Shown here: piece after piece, positions 1-10,587 of the stretch
Numbering within the stretch: the stretch's first letter is position 1
Layout: the number at the start of each line of letters is the position of its first letter
Assembly: GCA_003021785.1 (NCBI GenBank)
Contig: PXQU01000008.1
Location: 1-64,000 of the forward strand
From: Halobacteriales archaeon QH_7_65_31
Lineage (GTDB): Archaea > Halobacteriota > Halobacteria > Halobacteriales > Haloarculaceae
Direction: 5' to 3'
DNA length: 64,000 nt
Program-made: the position numbers and the translations under genes
Notes under the pieces: model-generated
The model's input: the letters and a program-made list of their open reading frames with translations, nothing else
Database searches by the model: none
What the model was told of the DNA's origin: nothing

Positions 1-111
1 GTCGAGCCGGATGAAATGCGGCGCGTAGACGATGGCGTCCAGCCCGCGCTGTTTCGCCCGACGCACGACGCGCTCGTCTAAGATCTTCACGTGGGGATCG
101 ACCCGGAACAC
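1..111 (-). CDS. PHP-domain protein, N-terminal part (cut by window edge)
   Basis: Only the first 37 codons are present; the gene runs off the left edge. Reading leftward from a GTG at 111, the protein begins with VDPHVKILDE and continues with RAKQRGLDAIVYAPHF. This is the start of the haloarchaeal PHP-domain family of metal-dependent phosphoesterases, in which the first D-x-H pair binds metal. The GTG start is chosen because the family normally begins at this Met/Val-Phe-Arg-Val-Asp position and because upstream codons do not resemble the family. The substrate is unknown. It is divergent from the zinc-finger gene at 199, with a short shared upstream region. Confidence 0.65.
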   Translation of the reverse strand, partial: MFRVDPHVKILDERVVRRAKQRGLDAIVYAPHFIRLD

Positions 112-198
112 AGCCGATAGTGGAGCGAGCCCGGCTTATCGGTTTCCGTCGACGGCGTATCCCGAACGTATAAATGCGATCGGGAGGAGACTCGTCGT

Positions 199-510
199 AT
201 GTGGTCGTGTGCAATCGACGGCTGTGGCACGGAGACAGAGCGTGTCGAAGACCTCGTCGTCCATCAGGCACAAGACCACGAGCGCGTCCAGTGTCCGGTG
301 TGTGCGACGGTCCTTCCGGACGGCTACTTCGCCATCAAACACACCTTCGAAGAGCACAGCCGGACGGACTTCATGCGGGCGTACGACGCCAACTCGAAGG
401 ACATCCGCCAGCGTGAGTCAGTCATCGAGGCAGTCGAGTCCCGCGCCGACATCGAAGAGGTGCTCTCGCGGCTCGACGCCGACGCTCAGCCCACCGAGTC
501 ACGCGCCTGA
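199..510 (+). CDS. Small tandem C2H2 zinc-finger protein (DUF7565-like)
   Basis: The protein has 103 residues. The N-terminal half shows two metal-binding modules of matching spacing: C4-x4-C9-x12-H22-x4-H27 and C32-x2-C35-x12-H48-x4-H53. The C-terminal half is acidic and predicted helical. This matches a haloarchaeal family I recall as DUF7565; its function is not known. Two C2H2-like fingers suggest binding of nucleic acid or protein, which is inference. It stands alone between a divergent PHP gene and a convergent hydrolase gene. A TATA-like TATAAA lies at 169-174, about 27 nt before the ATG, which suggests a leaderless transcript. Confidence 0.7.
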   Translation: MWSCAIDGCGTETERVEDLVVHQAQDHERVQCPVCATVLPDGYFAIKHTFEEHSRTDFMRAYDANSKDIRQRESVIEAVESRADIEEVLSRLDADAQPTESRA

Positions 511-572
511 GACCGTCCGCGCGGCGAGCGGACGCGGTCGATAATCGCCCGCCGTCGGTATGCACGTCGCGG

Positions 573-1886
573 TCAGCCGTCCTCGCCGGCTGGTCGCGTC
601 GGCGTCGTCTCGCGCACGAACAGCAGGCTATCGAACGCGGTCGGAAGCTCACGGCGCTCGTTATGCGCATCGACGCCGTCGGTATCCGGGTCGTCGGGCC
701 CGTCCGGCCCGTAGTAGACTGCCCCGAGCTTCCGCTTGAATCGCGGTCTGGCGAGCCACGCTCTGAGGTCACCTTGTCCGGTGAGCGGGAGATGAAGTAG
801 GTCGTCCCCCGTCGAAGCGAACGCGCGCGTGATCGAGTCACGAGGCGGCTCGTCGAGCGACCACGTGGCCAGCCGGCTGTCGTCACTCAGTCCCGGCCCG
901 ATGGCGCGGAACGAGCCGCCGCGGAAATCGACGCCGACTGCGTGGTAGTCGTCGCCGTACCGCTCGTCGAGATAGCTTCCGAGGGCCGGGGCCGGACCGG
1001 TCCGTGCCCCGCAGTTGTCCGTCCGACACAGGTGGCTGTCGTGTGCCAACAGCACCGCCCGGTCGGCGTCCTCGTGTCTCAGCAGCCACGCGACGTTATC
1101 GGCCATCGCCTCGTCGCGGACCACCATCGATGCCTGTACCCCGTCCGTCTCACGAGCGATTCGCCGTCGCCGGACCTGTGCTATCACCCGAAGACAGCGC
1201 CCGACTCGCGTCACTCGCTGCTCGCTCGTCTCCGCTCTCCACGCGTCTGCTCGGGCGTCGAACGCGCGGGTGAGCCGGTCGAGCAGGCGGTCGGTCGCAG
1301 CCGGATCGTGCGCGCTCATATGCTGGTCGGTGGTGTCGCCCTCGTCGTCGGCCGCCGCGAGATCGGACGCGAGCTCACCGCGCAACTCGGGTGCGACCGC
1401 GGTGAGGAGGTCGTCGAGTCGCGCGACCGCTCCGTGGGTGTACTGTGCGTCGATACCGTGGAACCGGACACGGTCGTCGATCGGTCTCCCCTCGTTGAAC
1501 TCCCGGAGCCAGTCGAGGAGCGCGACCATCGACTCGGTCGTGTATATCCAGAAGTTCGTCGCGTCCAGCAGTGCGACCGGGTCGCCCTCGCCACGGAGCA
1601 CGTAGTCGTTCACGGCGAACGTCTCGGGAAGATTCGCTTCGAGCGCGACCACTCGGAGCCCCCGTCGTTCAACGAGCCCGCGAATCAGTCGGTGTCTGAG
1701 CCGGTGGAACTCCCTCGTGCCGTGCGTCGATTCACCGAGACCGACGATGCGCGCGTCGGCGAGTGTATCGAGAACCGGCTCAGTGTCTGTGAGCGGTGCG
1801 TACGGATCGGTCGTCGTCAGTTCGGTCGCACGGTCGGTGAGTGCGGCCGTCGGTGCATCTGTCGTGTCTGTCGAATCGTCGTGCAT
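573..1886 (-). CDS. Erythromycin esterase family hydrolase
   Basis: This 437-residue protein belongs to the EreA/EreB/EreC-like superfamily. The diagnostic motif GLGESTHGTREF is at residues 49-60, giving the conserved Glu52 and His55. Further family motifs follow: ALEANLPE, FHGIDAQ and an LLAHDSHLCR segment with a conserved His late in the protein. In bacteria the family includes macrolide esterases, but most archaeal members have no known substrate, so resistance should not be assumed. There is no signal peptide, so it is probably cytoplasmic. The acidic, Thr-rich first 30 residues are a haloarchaeal-style extension. It stands alone, with no obvious operon partner. Confidence 0.85.
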   Translation of the reverse strand: MHDDSTDTTDAPTAALTDRATELTTTDPYAPLTDTEPVLDTLADARIVGLGESTHGTREFHRLRHRLIRGLVERRGLRVVALEANLPETFAVNDYVLRGEGDPVALLDATNFWIYTTESMVALLDWLREFNEGRPIDDRVRFHGIDAQYTHGAVARLDDLLTAVAPELRGELASDLAAADDEGDTTDQHMSAHDPAATDRLLDRLTRAFDARADAWRAETSEQRVTRVGRCLRVIAQVRRRRIARETDGVQASMVVRDEAMADNVAWLLRHEDADRAVLLAHDSHLCRTDNCGARTGPAPALGSYLDERYGDDYHAVGVDFRGGSFRAIGPGLSDDSRLATWSLDEPPRDSITRAFASTGDDLLHLPLTGQGDLRAWLARPRFKRKLGAVYYGPDGPDDPDTDGVDAHNERRELPTAFDSLLFVRETTPTRPAGEDG

Positions 1887-2113
1887 TCGTTGCTGTCGTG
1901 TCGCTGTCGCTGTCGCTCGCAGTCGGTGCTGGCCGCGATGGCCCCGCCCGCAGCTGCACTCAGCAACGAATCTGCTTCATCGGTCACGGATCGATCACAC
2001 TCGATAATAGCTCTTCGGGACGATCTGGGCCACTCGTCGGAATTTCAGCGTTGATACCGCTCCACCGGAGAGCGTCGTATCGGAGAACGAACCAGTACCG
2101 ACCGAACGAGCGC

Positions 2114-2551
2114 CTATCGCTCCTCGGAGTCGAGCACGCGAATCTGGTCGCCACGCACCGTCACCGGGATCGGAACGGTCGCCTCGTGTAGCTCGACGGT
2201 GACCTGATCTTTCCCCTCGTCGATGCGCTGGACCTGTGCCTTCTCGCCCTTGAACGGGCCGGCGACGAGTTCGACGATGTCGCTCTCGGCGATTCCCTCC
2301 ACGTCCGGCTTGGGCGAGAGGAAATGCTCCACCTCGGCGATACCGGACTCGCCCGGGACGACGCCCCGCGAGTGCGGAATCTCGTCGAGGATGCGCTCGA
2401 AGACGGAGCTGTCGTCGGCCTCGACCATCACGTAGGAGGTGAGCGAGTCGGGCGCGAGCGCGGCGTGGATCGACTCCTCTTCCTTGCTCATGATCATGTC
2501 CGCGACGGTCCGCTCCTGTGAGGCGGTAGTCTTGACGGCGAAGATCCCCAT
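2114..2551 (-). CDS. spt5: Transcription elongation factor Spt5 (NusG-like)
   Basis: The 145-residue protein is the archaeal Spt5/NusG homologue. With Spt4 it clamps RNA polymerase on DNA and promotes processive elongation. The NGN domain covers about residues 1-85 (starts [13 protein letters not shown]), and a KOW domain follows ([14 protein letters not shown]). I chose the ATG at 2551 because it begins the NGN domain; a longer in-frame reading would run through secE. The start overlaps the secE stop by one base (TGATG), so the two are translationally coupled. The secE-spt5 pairing is a conserved archaeal arrangement. Length and domain order are normal. Confidence 0.97.
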   Translation of the reverse strand: MGIFAVKTTASQERTVADMIMSKEEESIHAALAPDSLTSYVMVEADDSSVFERILDEIPHSRGVVPGESGIAEVEHFLSPKPDVEGIAESDIVELVAGPFKGEKAQVQRIDEGKDQVTVELHEATVPIPVTVRGDQIRVLDSEER

Positions 2552-2727
2552 CAGAGACCCGCCCCCGGAACGAACGACATGAGGAGGAAGATGACGAAGC
2601 CGAGCAGGCCGACCAGTGCGACGCCGGCTCCCGCGATCAGCGCGACGCGGGAGAACTCCTCCCACGACGGGGTGCTCGCGAGCTTCAACACCCGCACGTA
2701 GCTGTTCAGATCGAAAGGTACGTCCAT
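2551..2727 (-). CDS. secE: Preprotein translocase subunit SecE
   Basis: This 58-residue protein is the SecE/Sec61-gamma subunit of the SecYEG channel. It begins [16 protein letters not shown] and has an amphipathic N-terminal helix containing the typical PSWEEF segment. One C-terminal transmembrane helix spans about residues 30-53. It ends with PGAGL, and its TGA overlaps the ATG of spt5. A TATA element lies 25 nt before the ATG, so the secE-spt5 pair probably has its own leaderless promoter independent of ftsZ1 upstream. The short length is normal for archaeal SecE. Confidence 0.95.
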   Translation of the reverse strand: MDVPFDLNSYVRVLKLASTPSWEEFSRVALIAGAGVALVGLLGFVIFLLMSFVPGAGL

Positions 2728-2748
2728 ACGCGCAGTTCCGTGGCCGGC

Positions 2749-2756
2749 TTTCTATA
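2749..2756 (-). promoter_or_regulatory. TATA element of secE-spt5
   Basis: On the minus strand the sequence reads TATAGAAA, centred about 25 nt before the secE ATG at 2727. This spacing fits the common haloarchaeal leaderless transcript, where transcription starts at or next to the start codon. It lies in the 72 bp gap after ftsZ1. Confidence 0.55.
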
Positions 2757-2799
2757 CCTGTTGGTCTCCGCCGTCGTTCGACCGCAGTGCGCGAGGGTA

Positions 2800-4041
2800 T
2801 CAGTCGATGAACTCGGTCTCCTCGTCGTTGGTCGTGCGCTCGCCAGCCTGCTCGGCCGCCGAGCGGTCGCCCGCACGGCGGCCACCCGCGCCGATATCAC
2901 GCTGGCTGGCCTGCTCGCGCTCGGCCTCGGTCTTGCCGTAGATCTGTGGTGACTCGACGCCGGTGACGACGATCATCGTCTCCATCTTCCCCTCAAACTC
3001 GTTGTTGACGGACGCGCCCCAGATGATGCGTGCGTCGGGGTCGATGCGGTCGTATATCTCCTCGACGACGCCTTCCGCCTCGTCGATCGACATATCGGAA
3101 CCGCCGACGACGTTGACGAGTGCGGAGTTCGCGCCGTCGAACTCCACGTCCAGCAGCGGCGACCGCAGCGCCGACCGGATCGAGTCCTGCGCTTTGTTCT
3201 CCGAATCGGACTCGCCCACCCCGATCATCGCGACACCGCCGTTCTCCATGATCGTCTTCACGTCGGCGAAGTCGACGTTGACCAGCCCGGGCTTCGTGAT
3301 GAGCTCGGTCATCCCCTTCACCGAGCGCATCAGCACGCGGTCGCAGATCTTGAACGCGTCCTGCAGCGGGAGGTTCGGTGCGAAATCCAGCAGTCGATCG
3401 TTCGGAATGACGATGACTGTGTCCGAGACGGCGCGCAGCCGCTCCAGTCCGGCGTCGGCGTTCGCGCGCCGGCGTTCACCCTCCGCCGTGAACGGGACCG
3501 TCACGATGGAGATGGTGAGCGCGTCCTGCTCCTGTGCGGCCTGTGCGACGACCGGCGCGGAGCCGGTCCCCGTCCCGCCGCCGAGACCGGCGGTGATGAA
3601 CACCATATCCGAGCTGTCGATCGACGCCTGAATGTCCTCGATGTTCTCCTGTGCCGCCTCCTCACCGATTCGGGGGACCGAGCCAGCGCCGCGTCCGCCC
3701 GTGCGCTGGCGACCCATCAGGATCTTCGTGTCGGCTTCGACCTCGGTCGCGAGATGCTGTGCGTCCGTGTTGGCGGCCACCAGCTTCGCGCCGTGGATCC
3801 CCTCCTCTGCTATCCGGGTGACGGTGTTGCCCCCCGCGCCGCCACAGCCGACGACGGTGATCTTCGTCTCTAAGTCCTTGACGACACTCGCCAGCTCGTC
3901 GTCGGTCATGGTCCCCGACGCGCTCGGGGACTCCTCGGTCTCGACCGCCGCCGACTCCGCCCGATCCGTCGGCTGAGTCGGCTGGGTCGATTCGTCCGTC
4001 TCTTCGGCTTCGTCGATGGCGTCGTCGATGATAGAATCCAT
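2800..4041 (-). CDS. ftsZ1: Cell division protein FtsZ (FtsZ1 type)
   Basis: The 413-residue tubulin-family GTPase polymerises at midcell. A long acidic N-terminal extension (about residues 1-55) precedes the GTPase core. The core has GCGGAGGN near 65-72, the tubulin signature GGGTGTG at 154-160, and the T7 loop N-x-D-x-x-D (N255, D257, D260) needed for GTP hydrolysis. An acidic C-terminal tail follows. The start [14 protein letters not shown] and the position next to secE-spt5 match haloarchaeal FtsZ1, which in Haloferax volcanii acts with FtsZ2 in division. A TATA-like ATACAATAC on the minus strand lies about 25-35 nt before the ATG. A second tubulin-family gene of the CetZ type lies near 49 kb. 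Confidence 0.95.
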   Translation of the reverse strand: MDSIIDDAIDEAEETDESTQPTQPTDRAESAAVETEESPSASGTMTDDELASVVKDLETKITVVGCGGAGGNTVTRIAEEGIHGAKLVAANTDAQHLATEVEADTKILMGRQRTGGRGAGSVPRIGEEAAQENIEDIQASIDSSDMVFITAGLGGGTGTGSAPVVAQAAQEQDALTISIVTVPFTAEGERRRANADAGLERLRAVSDTVIVIPNDRLLDFAPNLPLQDAFKICDRVLMRSVKGMTELITKPGLVNVDFADVKTIMENGGVAMIGVGESDSENKAQDSIRSALRSPLLDVEFDGANSALVNVVGGSDMSIDEAEGVVEEIYDRIDPDARIIWGASVNNEFEGKMETMIVVTGVESPQIYGKTEAEREQASQRDIGAGGRRAGDRSAAEQAGERTTNDEETEFID

Positions 4042-4446
4042 TATGTGCCTGTTTGCGGCATGTAGGTATTGTATCTTTCCCTGCCTCGGTTCGAGCAGCG
4101 GTGGTTCTGTGTCGTCGGTGTCTCTCGGCTATCACCGGCGATAAACTACATAGCGCGATATCAAACGCACCAATATCCGATCACCGACGATCGCTGTTCG
4201 CGATCCGACTGCTGCCCGAGCACGCCAAGATTAACTGTGTGGCCAGACAGCATCGAGTATGAGCTGGCGAGCAATCGTGTTCGACCCGCTCGCGCCGCCC
4301 GCCAGCCAGCTGGCCGGATAGCCGCAGCACTCGTCTCGTTTTCGATTATCGGCTATCCGCACGCGAATGACGCTTCACCACCGACCGCATCTGCGGTCAC
4401 TCGACCACTCGTATCGCTCGATACCCACACACCGACGGGGGTCGCG
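4042..4446. other. Intergenic region between ftsZ1 and the MFS gene
   Basis: This 405 bp stretch separates two divergent genes. The left end holds the ftsZ1 promoter (TATA-like box on the minus strand near 4067-4075). The rest shows no convincing gene or RNA. A 20-codon reading frame starts at 4259 but has no supporting feature. A reading frame in phase with the MFS gene extends leftward to 4069, but its codons do not resemble a protein family. Confidence 0.5.
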
Positions 4447-5727
4447 ATGAGCGACGGCTCCGTCTGGCGGAATCGGAGCTTCGTCGCCTTCCTCGCCGGC
4501 CAGTTCGCGACGAACGCCGGCGACAGCCTCTACACCGTCGCACTGCTGTGGCTCACGCTTCAGCTCACCGGCTCGTCGACTGTCGTCGGAGCCGTCAACG
4601 CCATCCTCCTGTTGCCGTGGCTGTTGCAGGCGCTCGCGGGACCGCTCGTCGACCGTCTGTCGTTGCGCCCGCTGCTCGTCGGCTCACAGCTCGTACAGGG
4701 CGCGGGCGTCCTCGTCCTTCCGCTCGCGTACGCGACTGGCCGGCTCACCGTCGGCGTCATCGTCGCGGTCGCGACGCTGCTGATGCTCGCGTCGCTCGTC
4801 ATGACACCGATGGAGTCGGCGCTGCTCCCGCGTATCGTCGCTGACGACCGGCTCTCTCAAGCGAACTCCGCGCTCGCGACGGTCACCCTCGGACTGGACA
4901 TGGTGTTCGACGCGCTCGGCGGGGCGTTCATCGCCCTGTTCGGGGCGACGGCGCTGTTCGTCTTCGACGCCGGCACGTTCCTTCTCGCGGCCCTCCTGTT
5001 CGCCACCGTCGCTATCGGGCCGCTTCCAACGGCATCGAGCGACGAGACCAGCCCGAACCGCCCACTGTTACGCGCGTATCTCGCCGATCTCCGCGTCGGC
5101 GTCGACGCGCTCCGCGGGACGGCGTTCGTCGAACTGACCGCCCTGACCGCGCTGGCGAACTTCACGACCGGTGTGACGCTCGCCGTTCTCCCGGCGTTCG
5201 GGGCCGGGTTCGACGGGACACAGCTGTACGGGTTCGCCCTCGACGGGGCGATTCTCTACGGCGCGATGCTCGGCGCGCTCGGTAGCGGCCGGCTCCTCGG
5301 CTCTGTGCTCGGCCCGCGATTCGAGACGATGCCGTACGGGCGATTCTCCGTCGTCGGCAACGCGGTCAGCGGCGTCGCGTGGCTCGTGTCTGTCCTCGTT
5401 CCCGGGCCAGCCCTCACGGTCGCTCTGTTCGGCGTGGCGTGGATCCCGGTCGGGATCAGCGGCGTGCTCTCCTCGACGCTCCGTCAGCAGCTGTTCCCGA
5501 CCGAACAGCTCGGGCGCGTCTCGGCGGTGAAGGGGACCGCGTCGGGCGCGACCCTCCCGCTCGGCTCGCTCGTCGGCGGGGCCGTCGGAAGCGCGCTCGG
5601 GATCGAGGTGACGCTCGCGCTCGCTGCGCTCGGCTTCGGGCTTGCAGCACCATACGTCGCGCTCCGTGGTCCGTTGCGACGGCTTCCGTCCGTCTCGGAC
5701 GCCGAGCCGGCGGATTTCGGCCTGTAG
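4447..5727 (+). CDS. MFS transporter
   Basis: The 426-residue protein is a polytopic membrane protein of the major facilitator superfamily with about 12 predicted helices. The first begins at FVAFLAGQFATNAGDSLY, the style of the enterobactin-exporter/macrolide-efflux branch of MFS. A loop with acidic residues follows the second helix pair (LAGPLVDRLSLRP), the usual MFS motif-A region. The ATG at 4447 is chosen because it sits immediately before the first membrane helix; the in-frame upstream stretch is not family-like. The substrate cannot be predicted. It is convergent with dtdA, 11 bp away. Confidence 0.85.
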   Translation: MSDGSVWRNRSFVAFLAGQFATNAGDSLYTVALLWLTLQLTGSSTVVGAVNAILLLPWLLQALAGPLVDRLSLRPLLVGSQLVQGAGVLVLPLAYATGRLTVGVIVAVATLLMLASLVMTPMESALLPRIVADDRLSQANSALATVTLGLDMVFDALGGAFIALFGATALFVFDAGTFLLAALLFATVAIGPLPTASSDETSPNRPLLRAYLADLRVGVDALRGTAFVELTALTALANFTTGVTLAVLPAFGAGFDGTQLYGFALDGAILYGAMLGALGSGRLLGSVLGPRFETMPYGRFSVVGNAVSGVAWLVSVLVPGPALTVALFGVAWIPVGISGVLSSTLRQQLFPTEQLGRVSAVKGTASGATLPLGSLVGGAVGSALGIEVTLALAALGFGLAAPYVALRGPLRRLPSVSDAEPADFGL

Positions 5728-5738
5728 TCGCGCCCCGG

Positions 5739-7064
5739 TTACTCTATCGGGAACCGCTCCGTTCGGGTCTCGTGGACGACCTCCGGCTCGATGGTTCGGC
5801 CGTCCACCTCGACCGACTCGCCGGCGGCGAGCGCCCCGAACGCCGGTCCCTCGCCGACACCGAGGGTCGCGGCCTTCTCGGGGCTGAACTGCTCGTCTCG
5901 TGCGATGACGGCACGCTCCTTCACCTCGACCGTCTCGTAGCTCGATTCCAGTACCTCGGCGAGCGCGGCGACGACCCGATCGAACCTCGACTCGTCCGTG
6001 AGTCCCATCTGTCCGGTCGGACGCGTCCCGCCCTGTTCGGTCTCGTACGCGAGGGCGTGTGAGCCGACGGCCGCGCGTGCGGCGTCGGTGTCGATGTTCG
6101 CCGCCTCCTCTGTCAGCGTCTCTGGGAGCGCTCGCACGACGAACTCCCCCTCGTACGCCGTCGCCGGCGCGCCGAACCGCAGCCCGTCCGCGACGGTCGT
6201 CATCGCCGATTCGATCGCCTCGACGGTCGCCAGCGGCACGCCGTCGGTCGTCTGCGTGAACGTCTCGCTCACGACGCGGTAGCCGAGCGACTCGATGACC
6301 TCACACACCACCGGGTACTCGCCCTCGACGACGGCGTGGCGTGCTCCCGACCGCTCGAAGGCCGCCCGTATCACGTCGGTCGCCTCCCGCGGGTGGGCCA
6401 TCTCGGCGAGCGACCAGTCGACGAGCATGTGTCCCGGCGACCAGTCCGTCTCCCGCGCGATGCGCTCGAAGCGCGGGACGTAGTGACCCCCACCGATACC
6501 GACGAACGGCCGCTGTGACGCCGGCGGCTCCCGGCAGTCGAGGATCGCCCGCGCGACCGCCCGCGCGCCTGCGGAGTCGTTCCACTCCGTCTCACTGCTC
6601 CCGAGTTCGACGAACAGCGACGGGCAGTCGATGTCCGTCGGCCCGTGGTGGGTACACTCGATGGCCGTCCCGTACCCATCGGGCGCGTGTCGCTCAAAGG
6701 CGTCGAGCAGTGCCCCCAGCGAGTCGGGAGCAGCGCCGGCAAAGCTGGCGTCACTGCCGCCGTGTTCGGCCGGCCCGGCGTTGCCCGTCGGATGTGCCGT
6801 CAACAGCGGGCCGGTGTCGCCGGCGTGGCGGCTGGCGACGAACAGCCGGTCTGGATCGTCGAACGCCGACGCGAGGCCCGTCGCGTTGATATGGAGCGCG
6901 TCGAACGTCCGGAGTTCGATCCCGTCGCTGCGATACACCGTCCCGCCGCCCGCGCCGTCGGGCCGATCCGTGTCCTCGTGTTCGGTCCACGAGCCGAGCG
7001 CGAGCAGCTGCTCGCCGATCCGTTCCGAGGCGCTGTCCGCACGCGAGACGACGACTGCGAGCAT
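5739..7064 (-). CDS. dtdA: D-aminoacyl-tRNA deacylase (DTD2/GEK1 type)
   Basis: This 441-residue protein is the archaeal/plant-type D-aminoacyl-tRNA deacylase, which hydrolyses D-amino acids from mischarged tRNA. Family motifs include MLAVVVSRADSASE at the start, ECTHHGPTDIDCPSLFVELGS in the middle (residues about 155-175) and VGIGGGHYVPRF, all with conserved His residues. The ATG at 7064 begins the family N-terminus; an upstream in-frame extension overlaps the neighbouring permease and is rejected. Archaeal DtdA is usually near 270-300 residues. The extra C-terminal 150 residues here are common in haloarchaea. It is co-directional with the ABC operon upstream but separated by 76 bp. Confidence 0.9.
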   Translation of the reverse strand: MLAVVVSRADSASERIGEQLLALGSWTEHEDTDRPDGAGGGTVYRSDGIELRTFDALHINATGLASAFDDPDRLFVASRHAGDTGPLLTAHPTGNAGPAEHGGSDASFAGAAPDSLGALLDAFERHAPDGYGTAIECTHHGPTDIDCPSLFVELGSSETEWNDSAGARAVARAILDCREPPASQRPFVGIGGGHYVPRFERIARETDWSPGHMLVDWSLAEMAHPREATDVIRAAFERSGARHAVVEGEYPVVCEVIESLGYRVVSETFTQTTDGVPLATVEAIESAMTTVADGLRFGAPATAYEGEFVVRALPETLTEEAANIDTDAARAAVGSHALAYETEQGGTRPTGQMGLTDESRFDRVVAALAEVLESSYETVEVKERAVIARDEQFSPEKAATLGVGEGPAFGALAAGESVEVDGRTIEPEVVHETRTERFPIE

Positions 7065-7140
7065 ACGCTCACCTTCGCCGCCGCGAGTAACTGTGTTCCG
7101 TTCCGACGCCCGCCTCTGGTGGCCGCCCTGTGCTCCGAAC

Positions 7141-8308
7141 TCAGCCGCGGAGCGATTCGACCGGCGGCTCCCACGCCGCGCGGTAGGCCGGGTAGAGTCC
7201 GCCGACGAGTGCGATGAGTATCCCGAAGCCGAGTGCGCCGACGGCGACGACGCCGTTCGTCGGAACGAGCACGGCAGCCAGCGGGAGTCTGGTCCCCAGC
7301 GCGACCCCGACGACGACGGTCGTCCCCAAGAGCGCTCCGAGCGCCCCGCCGCCGACGCCGAGCAGCGTCGTCTCGACGAGCAGCGTCCGAAGCACCTCGT
7401 CGCGGTGGATCCCGACGGCCCGGAGGACACCGATCTCACCGCGGCGCTCGGAGACCGTCATCAGCATGACGTTGAAGATGGAGACGCCGGCGACGATCAG
7501 CGAAATGCCGGCGATCGCGAGCAGAAACCCGTTCAACAGCGCGAAGAACTCGGTGATCCGAGAGAGCACGCTCGTCAGCGAGAGCACGGAGACCCGCTCC
7601 TCGCGGCCGTTCAGCCGCTCGCGGACGCCGGCAGCGATCGCGCGGGCGTCGTCGGCGGAGTCGGCCTGCACGACCACCTGCGTGTAGTCGTCGTCGACGA
7701 ACTCCCCCGGCGGGAGCACGACCGCCGATCCCGGTCGAATCGGCGAAAAGGTTCCCTCGGAGTCGATGACGGCGAGGACGCGGTAGCGGTTCGTCTCGAT
7801 CTCGACGGTCGAGCCGACCCGAGCGCCCAGCTCCGCGGCGAGGTCGTCCCCGATGACGGCCCCCTGTCGAAGCGAGTCGGGGACCCCCTCGACGCTGAAC
7901 AGCGAGCCGGGCCGGGTCGTCCCGTAGAGCTGGCCGAACGACTGGCCGTCGGGACCGGTGACGCTCGCGCCGCCGGACTTCAGCGGGATGACCGTCCCGC
8001 CGCCGGCAGCGGCCTGTCGTATCGTCTGGATCTCCCGCTGATCGAGGTTCTCTCCGCCGTCACCGGGCGTGATGATGACCTGATTCCCCAGCCCGCCGAG
8101 TTCAGATAATGCGGCAGTCTGGAGGGCCGTCCCGAGCATCCCGAGCGTGACGACCGCGAAGACGCCGATGACGATACCGAGCATCGCGAGCCCGGCGCGG
8201 AGCCGCTGGCGCGAGAGGTTCCGGACGGCGAGCGAGGCCGCGGGAAACCGGTCGGACAGCCGGGCGACCAGCGTCGACTCGTCGGTCGTCACGGGCGTTC
8301 CGCCAGTC

Positions 8309-8316
<8 letters not shown>
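7141..8316 (-). CDS. ABC transporter permease (MacB/FtsX type)
   Basis: The 391-residue membrane protein has the MacB-like layout. It has one transmembrane helix at about residues 40-65 and a large extracellular MacB-type core domain. Three C-terminal helices form the FtsX domain, with the segments AGISLIVAGVSIFNVMLMTVSERRGEIGVLRAVG and ALVGGLYPAYRAAW (each only partly conserved in the family). Its ATG overlaps the stop of the ATPase gene by 8 bp, so the two are translationally coupled. MacB-type systems are often mechanotransducers or export lipoproteins and peptides rather than classic importers. The adjacent secreted CARDB-like protein is the likely partner. Confidence 0.9.
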
Positions 8317-9021
<705 letters not shown>

Positions 9022-9025
<4 letters not shown>

Positions 9026-10587
9026 CGGTAGCGGCCGGAGCTGAACGCGACCAGCGGCGCGGTGACCAGCAGCCACACGCCGACGGCGATGGCCGTAACC
9101 GCGTTTCCGGTGAGCACGCCTCCGTCACTGCCGTCGTCGCTGACCGGTGCAGCCACCTCGACCGTCGTCGTCCGGCGCTCGCCGGCGGTCGTGTACCGTA
9201 TCTCGATCGGAACGCTGGTGACGTTCGCCGTATCGACCCTCGCGGTCAGCTCGAACGGGGCGAACTCGCTGGGACCGACGGTTCCGAGGAACTGGTCTCG
9301 ACCGGGGTACGCGGGCGCTGCGTAGCTCCCCTCGCCGACGCCGATGACGACCCCGCTGACCTCGCCGTCGCCGACGTTCCCGAGGTTTCCGGAGAGCTGG
9401 AGCCGCTCGTCCTCGATACTGAGACTCAGCCCGGTGACCGACACCGCGCCCGTCGGCCGTTCGAGGTCGTACCGCTGTGTGGTCTCGCCGCGCTCGCCGT
9501 CGATCTCGTACGTCGCGGTGAACCGGAGCGCGGAACTGTCGACGGCGGAGAGATCGACCGTCACGCCCGCCGACGAGCCGGGCGCGATACTGTCGGCGAC
9601 GGCGGTCCGGCCGACGTCGGTCGCGACGCTCCCGTTCGGCAGACGCGGGACGAGCACCACGTCCTCGATCGCCGCGTTGCCGAAGTTCGTCACCGTCACG
9701 CTCGCCGGACCGCCCCGTTGGCCGGCGTCGTCACCGTCGGAGGACTGGAGCGTACTCCCGCCGCCGAGCGCGCCGGCGATCCCGCCGACTCCACCGACGT
9801 CACCGCCCGCGGGCTGCTGGTCGGTCGTCGCTCGACCGACGCGGACTCCCACGTCCTCTCGCAGCGGCTCGACCGACACCGAGCGCGTCACCGTCTCCGT
9901 TGCTCGCGAGCCGACGGCGGTCGTGTACGTGACTTCGGCCGTGAGATCACGCACGCCGTCGCTCTGCGGATCGAGGCTGAAGTTCAGCGTCTGGACCGCT
10001 CCCGCGGCCAGCGTCGGCACTGTCCGCCGGGTTCGTTCCCCATCCACGTCGACGAACGCGACGGTGATGTCCCGAAGCGGTGCTGTCGTCGGGTTCGAGA
10101 GCGTCACGGCGGCAGCGGAGTCCACCCCTTCCACGAGTCCGTCCACGTCGGTCTCGATCTGCGGCGCGCCGGACTCGACGGCTATCGACAGCGGTCGGCT
10201 GACGGTCGTTCGCTCGCCGTCGTCGTCGGAGACGGTCGCGCGCACGGTGACCTCCCGCGTCCCGCGCTCTTGGAACGTGACCGTCACCGGGACCGAGAGG
10301 GTCTCACCGGGCGAGAGCGAGCCGAGGTCCGTCGCGGTCCCGAGCCGGTCGCCGTTCTCGTCGACGACCTCGACGCGTTCGAGCGTCGCTGCGGAGCTAC
10401 TTCCCGCGGAGAGCCGGACCGTCGCGTCGATCGTCGTCGGTGCGCCGGCCGCCGGGGCTGTCGGTGAGACAGTCGCGTCGGTGATTGTCACTCGGTTATC
10501 TGGAATCGTCCCACCGGCGAAGCCGGGGGCAGCCGCGACGAAGAGCAAGCCAGCGAGCACGAGGGCTGTGCCACGAGCGTGAGCCAT
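9022..10587 (-). CDS. Secreted CARDB/COG1361-like surface protein, partner of ABC operon
   Basis: The 521-residue protein has a cleavable signal peptide (residues about 1-25, ending APGFAGG) and one C-terminal transmembrane helix (about 495-515) followed by a short basic tail. The body is a series of beta-sandwich repeats of the CARDB / S-layer-like COG1361 type. Repeated motifs such as LGSLSPGETLSVPVTV, VTNFGNAAIEDV and GNVGDGEVSGV mark each repeat. A Gly-rich linker lies near residue 255. It sits on the outer surface. It is first in an operon with an ATPase and a MacB-type permease, so it may be the extracellular component or cargo-binding part of that system (inference). Confidence 0.8.

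Noticed and set aside
1895-1920. TGTCGC tandem-like repeats
   Set aside because: Only a few imperfect units, common in GC-rich sequence; not a microsatellite or CRISPR.
4259-4321. 20-codon reading frame (MSWRAIVFDP...) upstream of the MFS gene
   Set aside because: It is too short to judge, with no recognisable leader-peptide pattern (no run of regulatory codons) and no clear promoter.
4069-4446. Long in-frame extension upstream of the MFS gene
   Set aside because: The 126 extra codons have no membrane segments and no family resemblance; the first helix follows directly after the ATG at 4447.
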